Shown one piece after another: positions 9,257 through 20,680 of a stretch of DNA of 64,000 nucleotides (position 1 is its first letter; each line of letters starts with the position of its first letter). The position numbers and the translations under genes were made by a program. Origin of the DNA: Actinernus sp. WN-2022. Taxonomy: Eukaryota > Cnidaria > Anthozoa > Actiniaria > Actinernidae. The notes beneath the pieces were generated by a model. It saw only the letters and a list, made by a program, of their open reading frames with translations. It was not told the DNA's origin and did not search any database. The stretch covers positions 37,615,976-37,679,975 of the forward strand of contig JAOWCC010000019.1 in NCBI GenBank assembly GCA_030867875.1, read 5' to 3'.

Positions 9257-12200
9257 ATGACGGGAAGTCTCCTGTTACTAGTGTTACTCTTACACGCGCT
9301 TCATATTCAACTTAAGTTGACACAGGAGAAGCTATTAAGATAAGATTGTTAATTCAATCAAAAAATATTGGTCTTTCCATAACTTACTTAATTGGCTTTG
9401 TGTACTGGTGCTCAAAAATTATTGGAATAATTATAGAACACATTAAAAATTCATTTTGTCAAATTGTTATACAAACCTTCTAAAAAACCTAACCCTGAAA
9501 TAAAAAAAAGAAACCCTGACCATTTTCGACCAAAAGTCATTCATAGAACGACTTTACATACACCTGCACTATAATAGAGAATTTGGCACAGTTTTTCGAC
9601 ATGCGGGGTATTCTATAATTGAACCAAATTATTTTACTCTTTGGTAACCTTTATTTGATTTTTGAATTTTGCTCTGTTGACCAGAATTAACTTTTCTTGT
9701 TAGATTCTCAGCCTGCAGTAGCGTACGATTGCCTGACCGCTCTTGGCCTAGAGAAACATGTGATCACAGATCCACAGATGACCGCCTCTGTATGGAATGC
9801 CAATCACGGAGCAGCAAACGGTAGACTGAATTTTAAAGCTGGTGGAGGAAAGACTGGGGCCTGGTCTGCTAGGTACAACAACGCCCAACAATGGTTTCAG
9901 GTAGACCTTATCCAAACGACTAAAATAACCCGCGTAACTACTCAAGGCCGACAGGACGCCAACCAATGGGTAAAGAGCTACACTTTGGCTTACAGTCGAG
10001 ATGGAACCGTTTGGAAAACGTACCCTAAGAAAGTAAGGACTCGTTAACATGTAACCTGAGTATCAGGCTCTGAAGAAAGGAAGACGGAGTAGAGAAAAGG
10101 AAAGGGAGGCCTTCCTTTCTTTTTCCTCGTCTTCCCATTTCCCTCTCCTCCCCCCCTCCCCCCCAAACTAGGCCTGATACTCTGGTTATTTACCTGCAAC
10201 TCTTACTTCAAACCCTTTTCGCAGGTTCTTGGGCTTCAAATTATAGAACTCGGGCCATAACAGTACTGATTAGACGCCATTTTAGAATGATATCTTTTGA
10301 AGGTGATTAGACTGTAAAACCAGCAGATAACCGCTCATATTTGAGATTTCCTCTCTAAGTCAATAAAAATAAAATATATTTTTATCTGACTTGCATTACA
10401 ATCGTTGTACGGCCTTTAAAATAACAAATGTAATATTAATAATAAAGAAACGGTATAATTAATGTGCATGATATGTTAACAGGTGTTTGCTGGTAATAAA
10501 GACCGCTTCAACTTGGTATCTAATGATATCAGTCCACCAATCATCGCACGATTTGTCCGCATTCAACCCAAGACCTGGCAGAGCCACATCTCGATGAGAG
10601 CCGAGTTCTATGGATGCACCTCTGGTAGGACTACACCTAAATATTTATTCTGGTAGCTACTACGGAATGTATCCAATAACAGACAATACGTATGAAGAAT
10701 TACATTTGATCTCCTGCAATTTTAGTCATAAAATCAGTGATACACGCACGCACATACGTTTCGGAGTAAACCAAATTACTTTTCTTCTCATTTCTGTTGA
10801 AATCGTTAATTTTACCAATTGCTCGATCGAACTGCAAATAAGCATGGCTTTCACTTTATCAACAGGATTCTGTGTTCCCAAGGAAATCTGTGCGTCTGCA
10901 CTCGGCATGATAGACGGTCGAATTACGGACTCTCGTATCACCGCTTCTACTTCTTACAATGCAAATCTCTTACCCGCTCGTGCCAGGCTACATAGTAGAC
11001 GTCAAGGGCGGCTTCTGGGGTCCTGGGCCGCTCGGGTGAATAATGTTGGTCAGTTTCTTCAAATTGATCTCGGCAAAGTGACTAAGTTCACACGCATAGC
11101 GACACAAGGAAGACAGGACGCCAATCAGTGGGTCACCACATACCGCCTGCAGTTCAGCCAGGATGGAGGATATTTCGACTCCTATGCTAACAACAAAGTT
11201 CTGACGGGCAACAAAGACAGGCACGGTGTTGTCGTTAATATACTCGAGCCAGTCCTAATCGCTAGATACATCCGGGTTCTTCCCAAGACGTGGTACGGAC
11301 ACATTTCCATGAGAGTGGAATTGTACGGATGTAAAGAAGGTATGACAACATACATTAATTATTTCCATTTAATACAAGAACAGGAAAACACCTGATTCAA
11401 TGCATTGTTTTCAGGATTCCAGATACCAAAGATTCCAAAATGCCAGAGCAAACTTACCATGACTGACAATCAGATGTCCGCCTCGTCCGAGTGGAACTCA
11501 GGCCACCGAGCAGCAAACGCCAGGTTACATTTCTACGCTGGCGGAGGGAGGACTGGGGCCTGGTCTGCTCGGGTTAACGACGTTCATCAATTCCTTGAGA
11601 TTGATTTTGGTAAAGTAACCCAGATAACACGTGTCTCTACACAAGGACGACAGGACGCCAGCCAATGGGTGAAGAGCTACACTCTGCAATACAGTGTGGA
11701 CGACGGGATTTTCACTACCTACGGCGTTGGTGGGAAAGTGAAGGTAACGCCGAGTCACTATTTTCCTTTTTACTTCTTCACACTAGAATATTCCTAGTGC
11801 CTTAAATCAAATGTTTTCCAGGTGTTAACTGGTAATACGGATCGCTACACTGTGGTTAGTCACGTGCTCGTCAATCCAATCATCACTCGCTACATCCGGG
11901 TACGTCCAAAGACCTGGCAGGGACACATCTCCATGAGGGTAGAGTTCTACGGTTGTAATGAAGGTGAGAGATTTTAGATTCAGGCTCATCAAATTAACAC
12001 TGTTATTCCATATGATATAAATATACAGTAATCTAGGAAATTACATCTCACACTACTTAAGCGTATTCAAGCAAAATCGGATGTGCTTATGGGTCTTTTG
12101 CAGGAATGTGCAATCGCGTGGTTGTACTGGGTTGCAAAAACATCTTCATTCATATATTCAAAGGCAATTGTACGAGATCGGTAGTGTTATAAGCAGAACC

Positions 12201-15200
12201 TGTTTGTAAATGCTATTTTCCACCTCCAATCGATTGTTGATCTTTCTGAAACAGATAGCTAGCCACCCAACATCCATGGCAACGCCTTTCCCATGGGAAT
12301 CACGAGCTCGATCCATTCGTTAACGAAGTATAATATCAGCACGTGACCTATTGTATGCCATCGTTCTTACGCGAATCATTACTTACACATTCTTCTCAAC
12401 ATGTGTATCGTCATAGGGTTCACCCCACCTAATGTTCCCAAGTGTGTCTCCCCAATGGGTCTTAGAAGTGGTCTGGTCAAAGATGCCAAGATGTCCGCTT
12501 CGTCCGAGTGGAATTCTGGTCACAGAGCAGCTAACGCGAGACTACATTTCCATGCTGGCGGAGGAAGAACTGGTGCCTGGTCAGCTAGAGTAAACAACGA
12601 TCAGCAATGGCTTCAAGTGGACTTTGGTCAGGTGGTGAAAATAAAAAGGGTGGCCACTCAGGGCCGACAGGACGCCAACCAATGGGTGAAAAGTTATTCA
12701 CTTCAATTCAGTCGAGATATAATCTTCTGGGAAGACTACCAACAGGGCAAATATGTTGCTGTAAGTTGTAATTATTTGAATTGGTTTGGGAAGCTCTAAT
12801 CATAACCGAGAAATATATTTTAGTAAGGGTTCGTTATAAAATAGGCATTAAGAGGTAACTCTACTCGTTCACTATTTCTGATCACCTTAACCAAGCATTT
12901 CAGCATTGTGAAAATAAATTAATATTTCTTGACATCTAATCCAATAGGTGTGAAAATACAGAAATATTTGTACACAATCTTATGAATTTATTGTTTATAC
13001 AGGTTCTTTCCGGTAACGCCGATAGGTTCACCGTAGTTCTCCACGAACTACAGACCGCAATCTTTGCTCGATTTGTCCGCATTAAACCCAAGACCTGGCA
13101 GAGCCACATCTCCATCAGAGCAGAATTCTTTGGCTGTAGGAAAGGTGAAATAATGTACTTCAGTCATCTTTAACTTGTATGCATTCTTGTTTCTTAAACA
13201 TTTCTCTTTACATTTTCTCCTTTTCGTTAGGATTCGTTACTCCACCTGTCCAATGTGCTGCTGCCCTTGGAATGCAAACTAAGAAGATCGCTGATTCTAG
13301 ACTCACTGCTTCCTCCATGTGGAGTGCAACTCATTCACCTGCTCGTGCTAGACTTCACCTTCCTCGCCAAGGCGGTCTAATGGGTGCTTGGTCTGCTCGA
13401 TTCAACCATCTCGGTCAGTGGTTACAGGTAGATATGACTCAGATCACCAAGGTTACTCGTGTCGCCACACAAGGTCGCCAGGACGCGAACCAGTGGATCA
13501 CCAGTAACAGTCTACAGTCCAGTATGGATGGTGGCCATTTTGAGCCATACATCAATTCTAAGATACTCAAGGGTAACAAGGACAGGAACACTGTTGTTGG
13601 GCACATCTTGAAGCCTGCTATCATAGCGAGGTTCATTCGCATCGCCCCACGTACCTGGTATGGACACATCTCGATGAGACTCGAGCTTTACGGTTGCACA
13701 AAAGGTTTGTAAGTTATTAAGCCTTGCCGATATTCTCTTTCGCTATATTATATATCTTTGTTTTACTGAAATCAATGTCGTTGACCCACCACAGGCTTCA
13801 CTGTACCAATTATAAAGAAATGTCAGGCTGCGATTAACTTGGCCGACAATCAGATGTCAGCTTCGTCGGAATACAACGCGGCACACAGAGCAGCTAACGC
13901 AAGACTACACTTCATGGCTGGTGGAGGAAGGACTGGATCCTGGTCTTCTAGAACCAACGACGCCTTCCAGTTCCTTGACGTGCACTTTAATAAAGCGACA
14001 AAGGTAACACGTGTGTCTACACAAGGACGACCGGATGCTCACCAATGGGTGAAGAGTTACACTTTGGAATACAGTCCGGACGGCAGCATGTTTACACCAT
14101 ACTCTGTTAGAGGAAACGTGAAGGTTTGTTAATACAGTAGTCACTTCTATTCCGCCAATTACTAGAAGCATGGCTAAACATGGCATACCATTCTTGAATG
14201 GCTGGCTTTAGAGTTACAAGTAGGGACTGTCAACCCAGCAACGAGAAAAACTATTGGTCAGTGTTGTTGTTTAAATCAGTGAGCGGCACCGTTCCGGTTG
14301 TGGGAGTGATCTGCGACTTCGCAGTTTACATTTTTATACTCCTCTCGACAAGTGTTCTCTCCAGACTAATTTATTATGCTTGTAGCAGTGGCATGGCTGA
14401 AAGAGGACAAACCAAAGCATACGAATTGATTACACAAACTTTGTAAATCGCTGTTTATGATAACGATTGGAACGTCTCGACAGAACATTTAACTTGTCGA
14501 GAGCAGTAGAGAAATCGAAACTGCAGAGCTGTAAACAAAATAGGTCGCTTGACGACAGCACGGTCACCACAAAACTTACAAAATAGTAGGCAGTCCATAC
14601 TTACAGCTCTCAACCCAGACATGTTGAACTATGTTATGGTATGTTCAGCCATGTTGAATTTAACTTTAATACTCTACACAATAACTATTTTCAGGTTTTC
14701 GCTGGCAACAATGATCGCCACAAGGTGGTTAGTCACTTCCTCGTCAATCCAATCATCACTTTTTACATCCGGGTCCGTCCAAAGACCTGGCAGGGACACA
14801 TCTCCATGAGAGTAGAGTTCTACGGTTGCACTGAAGGTAGATGAAATCTCTTATCCAACTTCTAATCCTTGATATTTCCTTATTCCGGTCTTTCCGACCA
14901 CGATACATTTGTCTATCATTTCCAGGATTTGAGCCACCCCAAAAACCAGAATGTGTAACTGCACTCGGTTTTCAATGCTTGTCCATCAAAGATCACCAGT
15001 TCTCGGCATCATCAGAATACAACGCGGCCCACAAAGCAGCAAACGCGAGACTGCATTTGAACGCAAGGAAAGATATCGGTGGAGGCTGGGCAGCTAGGCT
15101 GAACAACGTCAATCAGTGGATTCAAGTAGACTTTGAAGATTACAAAACAGTTACACGAATTGCTACTCAAGGCAGGCAGGAAGCTGATCAGTGGGTGACC

Positions 15201-16538
15201 AGTTATATGGTGCAGTACAGTATGGATGGGAAGCAGTTTATTACCTACAAGAAGAATGGAAAAGACAAGGTGGGTGGAGTGATTTAAATATACTATAACG
15301 ATGAGTATATTTACGAAAAAGGATCTCGTGTAGTAAAATAATGAAAGATATTCGAATACGACTAGTTCAATATATAGTTTCTTTGATACTTTGCATTCTT
15401 TCAGGTATTCCTTGGTAACAGAGATAGGGGCAGTGTTGTTCTCAATGAATTCGACCCTCCCATCGAAAACATTCGCTTTATCAGAATTCTCCCCAAGAGC
15501 TGGCGTGCTCACATCGCTATACGAATGGAACTGTACGGCTGTGAAGGAGGTATGTTCATCCTGACAGCTTTGATTTTTTTTTATCCACCTCGATATCATT
15601 ATATCTTGACGTAATTTATGTCTGCTGTCTATTCATTCCACAGGGATCCCACAGCTGATCGCTCCGTGTAGCCAAGCTCTGGACCTTGGTGTCATCCTAG
15701 ATCGTTCAGGTAGTGTTGGCGCCGCCAACTTCAAAAAAGTCAAACAGTTCCTCTCTACTCTAGTCACTCGCCTTGGCATCTCTTCGTCCGGTAGCCGTCT
15801 TGGGATAATCGCCTACAGCTCCACGGCGACCCGTATCGTCAGCTTCGCCTCTGTTGCCTCGCAGACGCTGCCGGCCATGAAGACTGTTATCGATGGCATT
15901 CCATTCACTGCAGGTGGGACTCGTACAGACATGGCATTGAGACTGGCTAATAGCGACCTGTTTTCACCGAGTGGAGGAGATCGACGTGATAAACCAGACG
16001 TGTTGATTGTAATGACAGATGGCAAAACCAACGCTGGCAGTGCTCCTTACCACACTGTATTGAAACCCCTTCTGGTGAGTTAAACCTGTTATGTCCTCAT
16101 TGTGGCATCAACGAATTATTATCGGGTAAAAAGCTGATTATTAAGTTCACAGTGTTCCGAAAAAAAAAAGGGGTGGTCGTCCTTGAGTATAGTGGGATAA
16201 ACTTGCAACACATGCATTTTGACGGCTCTATAACATCACTTGGAATCATGGGCGGCTGCTGTTACGACATTGTTTTAAGAAGTACATCAGTCGAAACCTT
16301 AATGAGTGCATGCCAAATGCACTTCAGTAGCGAGAGCATGTTCATTGTATGTCTTACTTCTTTTCTGCAGGACAAGCACGTTGATGTGATTGCCGTAGGT
16401 ATTGGCTCCGGTATCAACAAAGCTGAACTCCTTCAGATCGCCAACAAGAAGCAAACCAAAGTCCTTCAAGTAGACAACTTTGACGCTCTCTCCACCCAGC
16501 TGAATGCCATTCTGGCAATGTCTTGCAAACCAAAATAA
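9257..16538 (+). CDS. Secreted seven-discoidin (F5/8 type C) plus von Willebrand A protein (copy A; first donor lost)
   Basis: Exons read from splice sites: 9257-9311, 9704-10032, 10483-10624, 10866-11339, 11415-11743, 11822-11963, 12417-12760, 13003-13144, 13231-13704, 13795-14123, 14695-14836, 14926-15269, 15405-15549, 15644-16074, 16371-16538. Every later junction keeps frame and has GT/AG. The total is 3990 nt, about 1329 residues. Exon 1 encodes a signal peptide (MTGSLLLLVLLLHALHIQ). Seven F5/8C domains follow, each running from a Cys through SASSxxN, GAWSAR, WLQVDF, TQGRQDANQWV to RVEFYGC. A vWA domain ends the protein. No transmembrane segment or GPI signal is seen, so it should be secreted. 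Discoidin domains bind carbohydrate, phospholipid or matrix, and vWA binds protein ligands, so an adhesion or matrix role is inferred. The exon 1 donor reads CTTAAG instead of GGTAAG, so normal splicing of the signal exon is probably lost. Confidence 0.85.
9704..11963 (+). CDS. Discoidin domains 1-3 (first three-domain block)
   Basis: Domain 1 is split by an intron after the conserved Lys (9704-10032 plus 10483-10624). Domain 2 is a single 474-nt exon (10866-11339). Domain 3 is split at the same place as domain 1 (11415-11743 plus 11822-11963). Domain borders are all phase 1 and the internal introns phase 0. Compared with copy B, domain 1 lacks one Ser (MTASVWN against MTASSVWN) and has Phe for Leu in QWLQVDL. 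Domain 3 starts with a shortened KCQSKLTMTDNQ, without the ALG motif. Confidence 0.85.
12417..14836 (+). CDS. Discoidin domains 4-6 (second three-domain block)
   Basis: The split, unsplit, split exon pattern repeats exactly: domain 4 (12417-12760, 13003-13144), domain 5 (13231-13704, again 474 nt) and domain 6 (13795-14123, 14695-14836). Signature residues pair 1 with 4 (ARFVRI.PKTWQSHIS), 2 with 5 (PKTWYGHISMR.ELYGC) and 3 with 6 (VNPIIT.YIRVRPKTWQGH). A three-domain block therefore appears to have been duplicated in tandem. Domain 6 has RPDAHQW in place of RQDANQW. Confidence 0.85.
14926..15549 (+). CDS. Discoidin domain 7 (diverged)
   Basis: Exons 14926-15269 and 15405-15549 encode the last F5/8C domain: CVTALGFQCLSIKDHQFSAS, then GGGWAARLNNVNQWIQVDF, then RATQGRQEADQWVTSY-like sequence, ending MELYGC. 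It is split like domains 1, 3, 4 and 6 but is the most diverged, with the longer second exon (145 nt). Confidence 0.8.
15644..16538 (+). CDS. von Willebrand factor A domain and C terminus
   Basis: Exons 15644-16074 and 16371-16538 encode about 199 residues. The MIDAS motif is intact: DRSGS (DxSxS), a Thr in AGGTRTD and an Asp in VMTDGKTN. The alternating strands LGVILD, RLGIIAYSS, DVLIVMTDG and VDVIAVGIG match a vWA fold. The protein ends AILAMSCKPK at TAA 16536-16538. Divalent-metal-dependent ligand binding is expected from the family. Confidence 0.88.
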
Positions 16539-16640
16539 TACAAGATGTACGGTGTAAAAAAAAAAAAAAAAAAAAAAGAAGCAAGATGTGAATACATTGA
16601 ACTAGAAAAAGGAAATAAAGAGTGGAAATATATTCTTGTA
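16539..16640 (+). terminator. 3' untranslated region with poly(A) signal
   Basis: A run of about 20 A starts near 16557, and AATAAA lies at 16614-16619, about 80 bp after the stop. A genomic A-run before the signal is odd, but the signal itself is well placed. Confidence 0.5.
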
Positions 16641-16924
16641 GTTTTTTGTAGAAAGCAATGCAGCATTTCTCCAAGATAGATCTTAAAAAAATATATTCGT
16701 TTCCTTTTGCAGATAGGTAACCCTTAGAATACAAACGCTGTGCAGTTTTGTTTTCTGATATCTATTTCGGAGAAAAACTACAATTCCATTGAGCTCACAA
16801 TTCGGTGACGTCCGACAGGATTAACAATCTTGTGACGTCTCTTCTTTGTTCACTTGGCGGAATTTCATCAACCTTTGATTTAAGTCTACAGCTGGGACGT
16901 AGCCAGGATTTGTAATAGGGGAGG
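16641..16924. other. No gene seen
   Basis: Unique-looking AT-rich spacer between the discoidin gene and the LINE 3' end. Confidence 0.4.
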
Positions 16925-19310
16925 GGATCTGTTTATACAGGGGGCTCGCATCACCGAGGTGTTTTTCAGCGAGGCCCTGTTAAAATTATAATAATAAAAA
17001 TACAATGAGAAGTTCAAAGATAAAAGTTAAAAATGCTATTATACAAAATTAAATATATAAAATCTAATTAAAAATATGTGTCTTGATATGCTGTTTAAAA
17101 ACAGCCAAGGATTCGGATTCCTTTATTGACTTATCTAAATTGTTCCAGTCATAAAAACCTTGGTAAAAAAGCCGTTGTTTTCCATAATTACGTTTTACTA
17201 AAGGGAGGCGATAATCTCCCTTTCTTCTCGTATTGTAGTTGTGAATATCACTATTTCTTAAAATATTAAAATTGTAATTTATAAGTCCGTGGATATACTT
17301 AAATATAAGTCTATGTACAAGGCGCCGCTGGGATAAAGTGGGCCAACCAAGTCTATTGAGAGCATCAGTGGCTGAGGCATGCCTAGGCAGGTCAAGAATA
17401 ATTTTAGCTGCCTTGTTTTGTATGATCTGGAGATCTTCCATGAGGGTGGCATTGTTCTTATCGCCCCAGATAACGTCAGCGTAGTCCAAAAGTGGGCTAA
17501 CAAGACTATTATATAAAGTTGCTCGTGCCTCTAAAGGAAGCAAGTGCTTGACACGTTTGAGTAATCCAAGCCTTTGACTGGCTTTGGCAATTATAGCCTA
17601 TTTGCTCGTGCCAGTTCATGTGTTTACTTATAATAACTCCAAGGTACTTAATAGAGTCTGAACTCTCGAGATTATAATTATCTATAGTAAGCTTAATACT
17701 TGGACAGGCTTGCAATTTACGATTACTACCAAATAGAATGAATTTAGATTTCGATGTGTTTAAAGTCAGGCGATTGTAATTGAATCAGCCAGCTTGGCGA
17801 GATCTGCGTTTAGACAGCGTTCAATGTCTGTAGTAGATTTCCCGCTGCTATAGATCACCGTGTCGTCGGCGTACATTACAACTTGGCAATGTTGTAAGCA
17901 TGTCGGGAGGTCGTTCACGTATATTAGAAACAAAAGGGGGCCCAGGATACTCCCCTGTGGGACGCCCACACGCACCTCGTGGGTGGGGGATCGGCCATTT
18001 CCTACAGACGTAACTTGGTACCGGTTTTCGAGGTAGGAAGAAAACCACTTCACAGCTTGATCATCAGCGCCAATGGACGTGAGCTTGGACACTAGAAGGC
18101 CATGATCGACCGTATCGAATGCCTTCGATAGGTCCAAGAATACTGCCCCTGTCATACTACAATTGTCGAGGTTCTGTAGTATGTTGTCGGTGAAATGGGC
18201 AAGCGCGGTTACGGTCGATAACTTCGGGCGAAAACCGAATTGATTCGGCGAAAGCAATTTATGCTCCAATAAATAACTGTACAATTGACAGTGTACAGCT
18301 CGTTCCAGTATTTTGCTTACTGTTGGAAGGACTGTAATTGGCCTGTAGTTGTTGCAATCAGTACGAACCCCTATTTTAAACAGAGCGGTTACTTTGCCTT
18401 TTTTCCATATTACTGGGAAGGCACTTGCTTCAAGAGAGCGGTTAAATAACCTGGACAGAACTGGAGCCATACAATGCGCGGAATCCTTTAATAGCCTCGC
18501 ACTAATGCGGTCCAACCCGATTGCCTTGTTTGTCTTCAAGCCTCTTAGCTGTTTGAAGACAAAGGACTCCGAGATGGGAGAGAAGCAGAACACATTTTCT
18601 CTGTCGCTTTGAGTAGACGCAGAAGAGAAGATGCCACATATATTGGTGATTGCAGATTGAAGCTTTTCTGTTATTTTCGCTGCCAATCTGGATCCTATCA
18701 GAGAAAAATGAATGTTCAAAACCTTCGCTATCGATATATCGTCAGTGTATGTAACGCCATCAGCCTCAATAGAAGTCACAGAGGAGTTCGGCTTTCGTGA
18801 AGTGATATCGTTTAGTGTTTTCCACAGCCTGCTTGAGTTCCCCTTGTTCTTATTTATCTGCTCCAGATAATATTCAGATTTACATTTTTTCACTTGTTTG
18901 TTGACAAAAAGTTTGGTTTTCCTTTACTGCCTCCAATGATATTCCGAGTTTGTTTTAATGGCTTTCCTGTGATTGTAGTCCCGGTCACGCATGGCGTTTC
19001 GTAAATCTGACGTCATCCATGGTGTTAGTATTCCTTTTATTCGAGTCTTTTTTTATCGGCGCATGCCTGCTTGCCACATCTGAGAAAAGATTGTTCCAAT
19101 TTTCTACAGCAGAGTCTAAGTCATTGTTGTTTTCAAGAACGCCCCAATCTGTCTCCTTTAGTTCTTGCACAAAAGAGTCCTTGTCGTAGTTGCGATAGGA
19201 GCGGTATTCGATTGTCTTTGGTGGGGCCTTGGGGACGCCAGACTTCATTGTACAACAGACAATAGAATTATCGCTGATTGCAGAGTGAATGACACCAGGG
19301 ACATGCTACC
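16925..19310 (-). pseudogene. CR1/L2/jockey-type LINE, 5'-truncated and frameshifted
   Basis: On the minus strand from about 19310: an endonuclease end (SDNSIVCC), a linker (RSYRNYDKDSFVQELKETDW), then a 375-residue RT frame (18893-17766). That frame has LKTNKAIGLDRIS, NYRPITVLP, FLDLSKAFDTVDH, GVPQGSILGPLLF and the catalytic YADD (VVMYADDTVIY). Frames 17715-17509 and 17543-17064 carry the C-terminal region (KYLGV, then NYGKQRLFYQG.YDWNNL). Frameshifts separate the frames, and the upstream endonuclease is missing. The catalytic Asp pair is intact, but the element cannot make a full ORF2. The 3' end carries the hairpin at 16938-16979. Confidence 0.88.
16938..16979 (-). repeat. LINE 3' UTR hairpin, version 1
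   Basis: Read on the minus strand: outer stem CAGGG/CCCTG, inner stem CTCGC/GCGAG, and loop TGAAAAACACCTCGGTGAT. The plus-strand LINE at 20613-20654 has the same outer stem and loop but a different, still complementary inner stem. Confidence 0.8.
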
Positions 19311-19639
19311 GCGAAAAAGTTTGAAAATCTAGGTCTGTTAATGTCTAACTACGAAAAAGTTTTTTTTTTTAAATTTCACACACGAATGCAATGTAACTAG
19401 ATTACGGCGTTCGTATTCTGACTAAGGGCTATATGCAAAAGGTAGCGTTAAAAACACTCTAACTAGAATATCACATTTGGCGAGGTTTTCTCAAATAGAA
19501 AGGAGGTTTAAAACTGAGTTATAAACCTCCCTGTAACAGTTATAAACCTCTGATTTATGATTTAATTCTTCTATTGTTTGATCCCTATGAAGAACAAAGA
19601 AAACCGTGTCAAGTGTGACCCCAAAACAAAGAGTACCTT
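19311..19639. other. No gene seen
   Basis: AT-rich spacer. A small inverted phrase around GGTTTATAACT (near 19505-19550) is the only structure noticed. Confidence 0.35.
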
Positions 19640-20680
19640 TGTAACAGATCTCAAGTAACTGTAATAGACAACCAGTACTCCTCTACTCAATATGTACCTG
19701 TTGGAGTGCCTCACGGAAGTATTCTTGGTCCCCTGCTCTTCCTAATATACAATCTTCCAAATTGTCTGGAATCCTGTGAGATATCTATTTATGCTGACGA
19801 CACAGTCATTTACTTCTCTTCGTCATCCCCGCGTATCGTTGAACAGACACATTAATAGTTCCTCTCTTACTCGCGCTGATTCATTGAAGTACCTAGGTGT
19901 GACTATAAACCAAACCATGACTTGGTGCGATCATATAGATAATGTTATTTCTATGGCGAATCAGTGCATTGGCCTGTTGAGGCGCATAAGGCATCTTTTA
20001 CCGTCGCATGCTCGTTTAACTTTTTATAATGCGCTTATTTTACCTATTTTAGATTATGCAGATAGTTTGAGGAGATAAAAATAACATTACACTTATGGAT
20101 TCCCTTCAGGTTATTCAGAGTAAGGCCGCCAAAGTAATATTAGGTTTACCAGTCTTCTCTTCTTCGAGAGAAGCTTTAAATCAGCTAGGTTGGAAAATGC
20201 TCAAGGTATACGTCTTAAATTCCATCGCTGTACCACGGTCCATAAATTACGTAATGGCCAAATTGACTACGATTTTAATTTTATAACAAATAGAGAAGTA
20301 CATAATTATAATACCCGAAGAACAGATGACATACATCTGCACAAACCCAAGAGAAACTGGGGGAAGCAGCGGTTCACTTATTACGCCATAACGGATTGGA
20401 ACAGTATACCTTTAGAGATTCGTAGTATTAGCTCTTTATCATGTTTTCAAAGTAAGCTTAAAGATTACTTATAATTATCGTTCTTAGCTAAATTAGATTT
20501 GCTTCATGACTTTTTACTACGTTTTTAATTAGTGTTTCCATCATCACAGTTTTTTTTTTTTTTTTTTTTGCATTTTTATCTTTTATCTTGTTATTTGTTT
20601 TTATATTTTATACAGGGCCCCATTGAAAAACACCTCGGTGACATGGGCACCCTGTTAAAATACTATTATTATTATTATAA
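19640..20680 (+). pseudogene. Second LINE of the same family, 3' part only
   Basis: The plus strand starts inside the RT domain: VGVPHGSILGPLLFLIY, then IYADDTVIYFSS. After a deletion come SLKYLGVTINQTMTWCDHID (19776-20078), then LQVIQSKAAKVILGLP, then a C terminus HNYNTRRTDDIHLHKPKRNWGKQRFTYYAITDWNSIP ending near 20474. Stops and frameshifts break it several times. The 3' UTR has a long T run, the conserved hairpin (20613-20654) and an (ATT)n tail. The RT matches the 16925-19310 element closely enough to be one family. Confidence 0.85.
20613..20654 (+). repeat. LINE 3' UTR hairpin, version 2
   Basis: Outer stem CAGGG/CCCTG, inner stem CCCAT/ATGGG, loop TGAAAAACACCTCGGTGAC. Three of the five inner pairs differ from version 1 on both sides of the stem, so pairing is kept while sequence changes. 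Confidence 0.8.

Larger units (their letters stand above)
810..11668. repeat. Long direct repeat, copy A (matches 54651-64000)
   Basis: Sequence from 810 onward matches 54651 onward in the same orientation to the window end. 11668 is the position equivalent to base 64000. Identity is very high by eye, with scattered substitutions and small indels. Larger differences are: 6165-7665 absent from B; a 118-bp element present only in B (57383-57500); 8959-9080 absent from B; and a 21-bp loss inside a hairpin in A. It may be a recent segmental duplication or two haplotypes assembled in tandem. Confidence 0.93.

Noticed and set aside
10610..11395. 261-codon plus-strand ORF taken as one exon
   Set aside because: Its first 85 codons are intron sequence. 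The real exon starts at 10866 after an AG acceptor and ends at 11339, matching exon 9 in length and phase.
15012..15599. 195-codon minus-strand ORF
   Set aside because: It is the antisense of discoidin domain 7 exons and their intron. It has no domain, and the plus strand explains the coding signal.
16557..16577. Processed retrogene tail at the A-run after the vWA stop
   Set aside because: The gene keeps all its introns, so the A-run is just a simple repeat in the 3' UTR.
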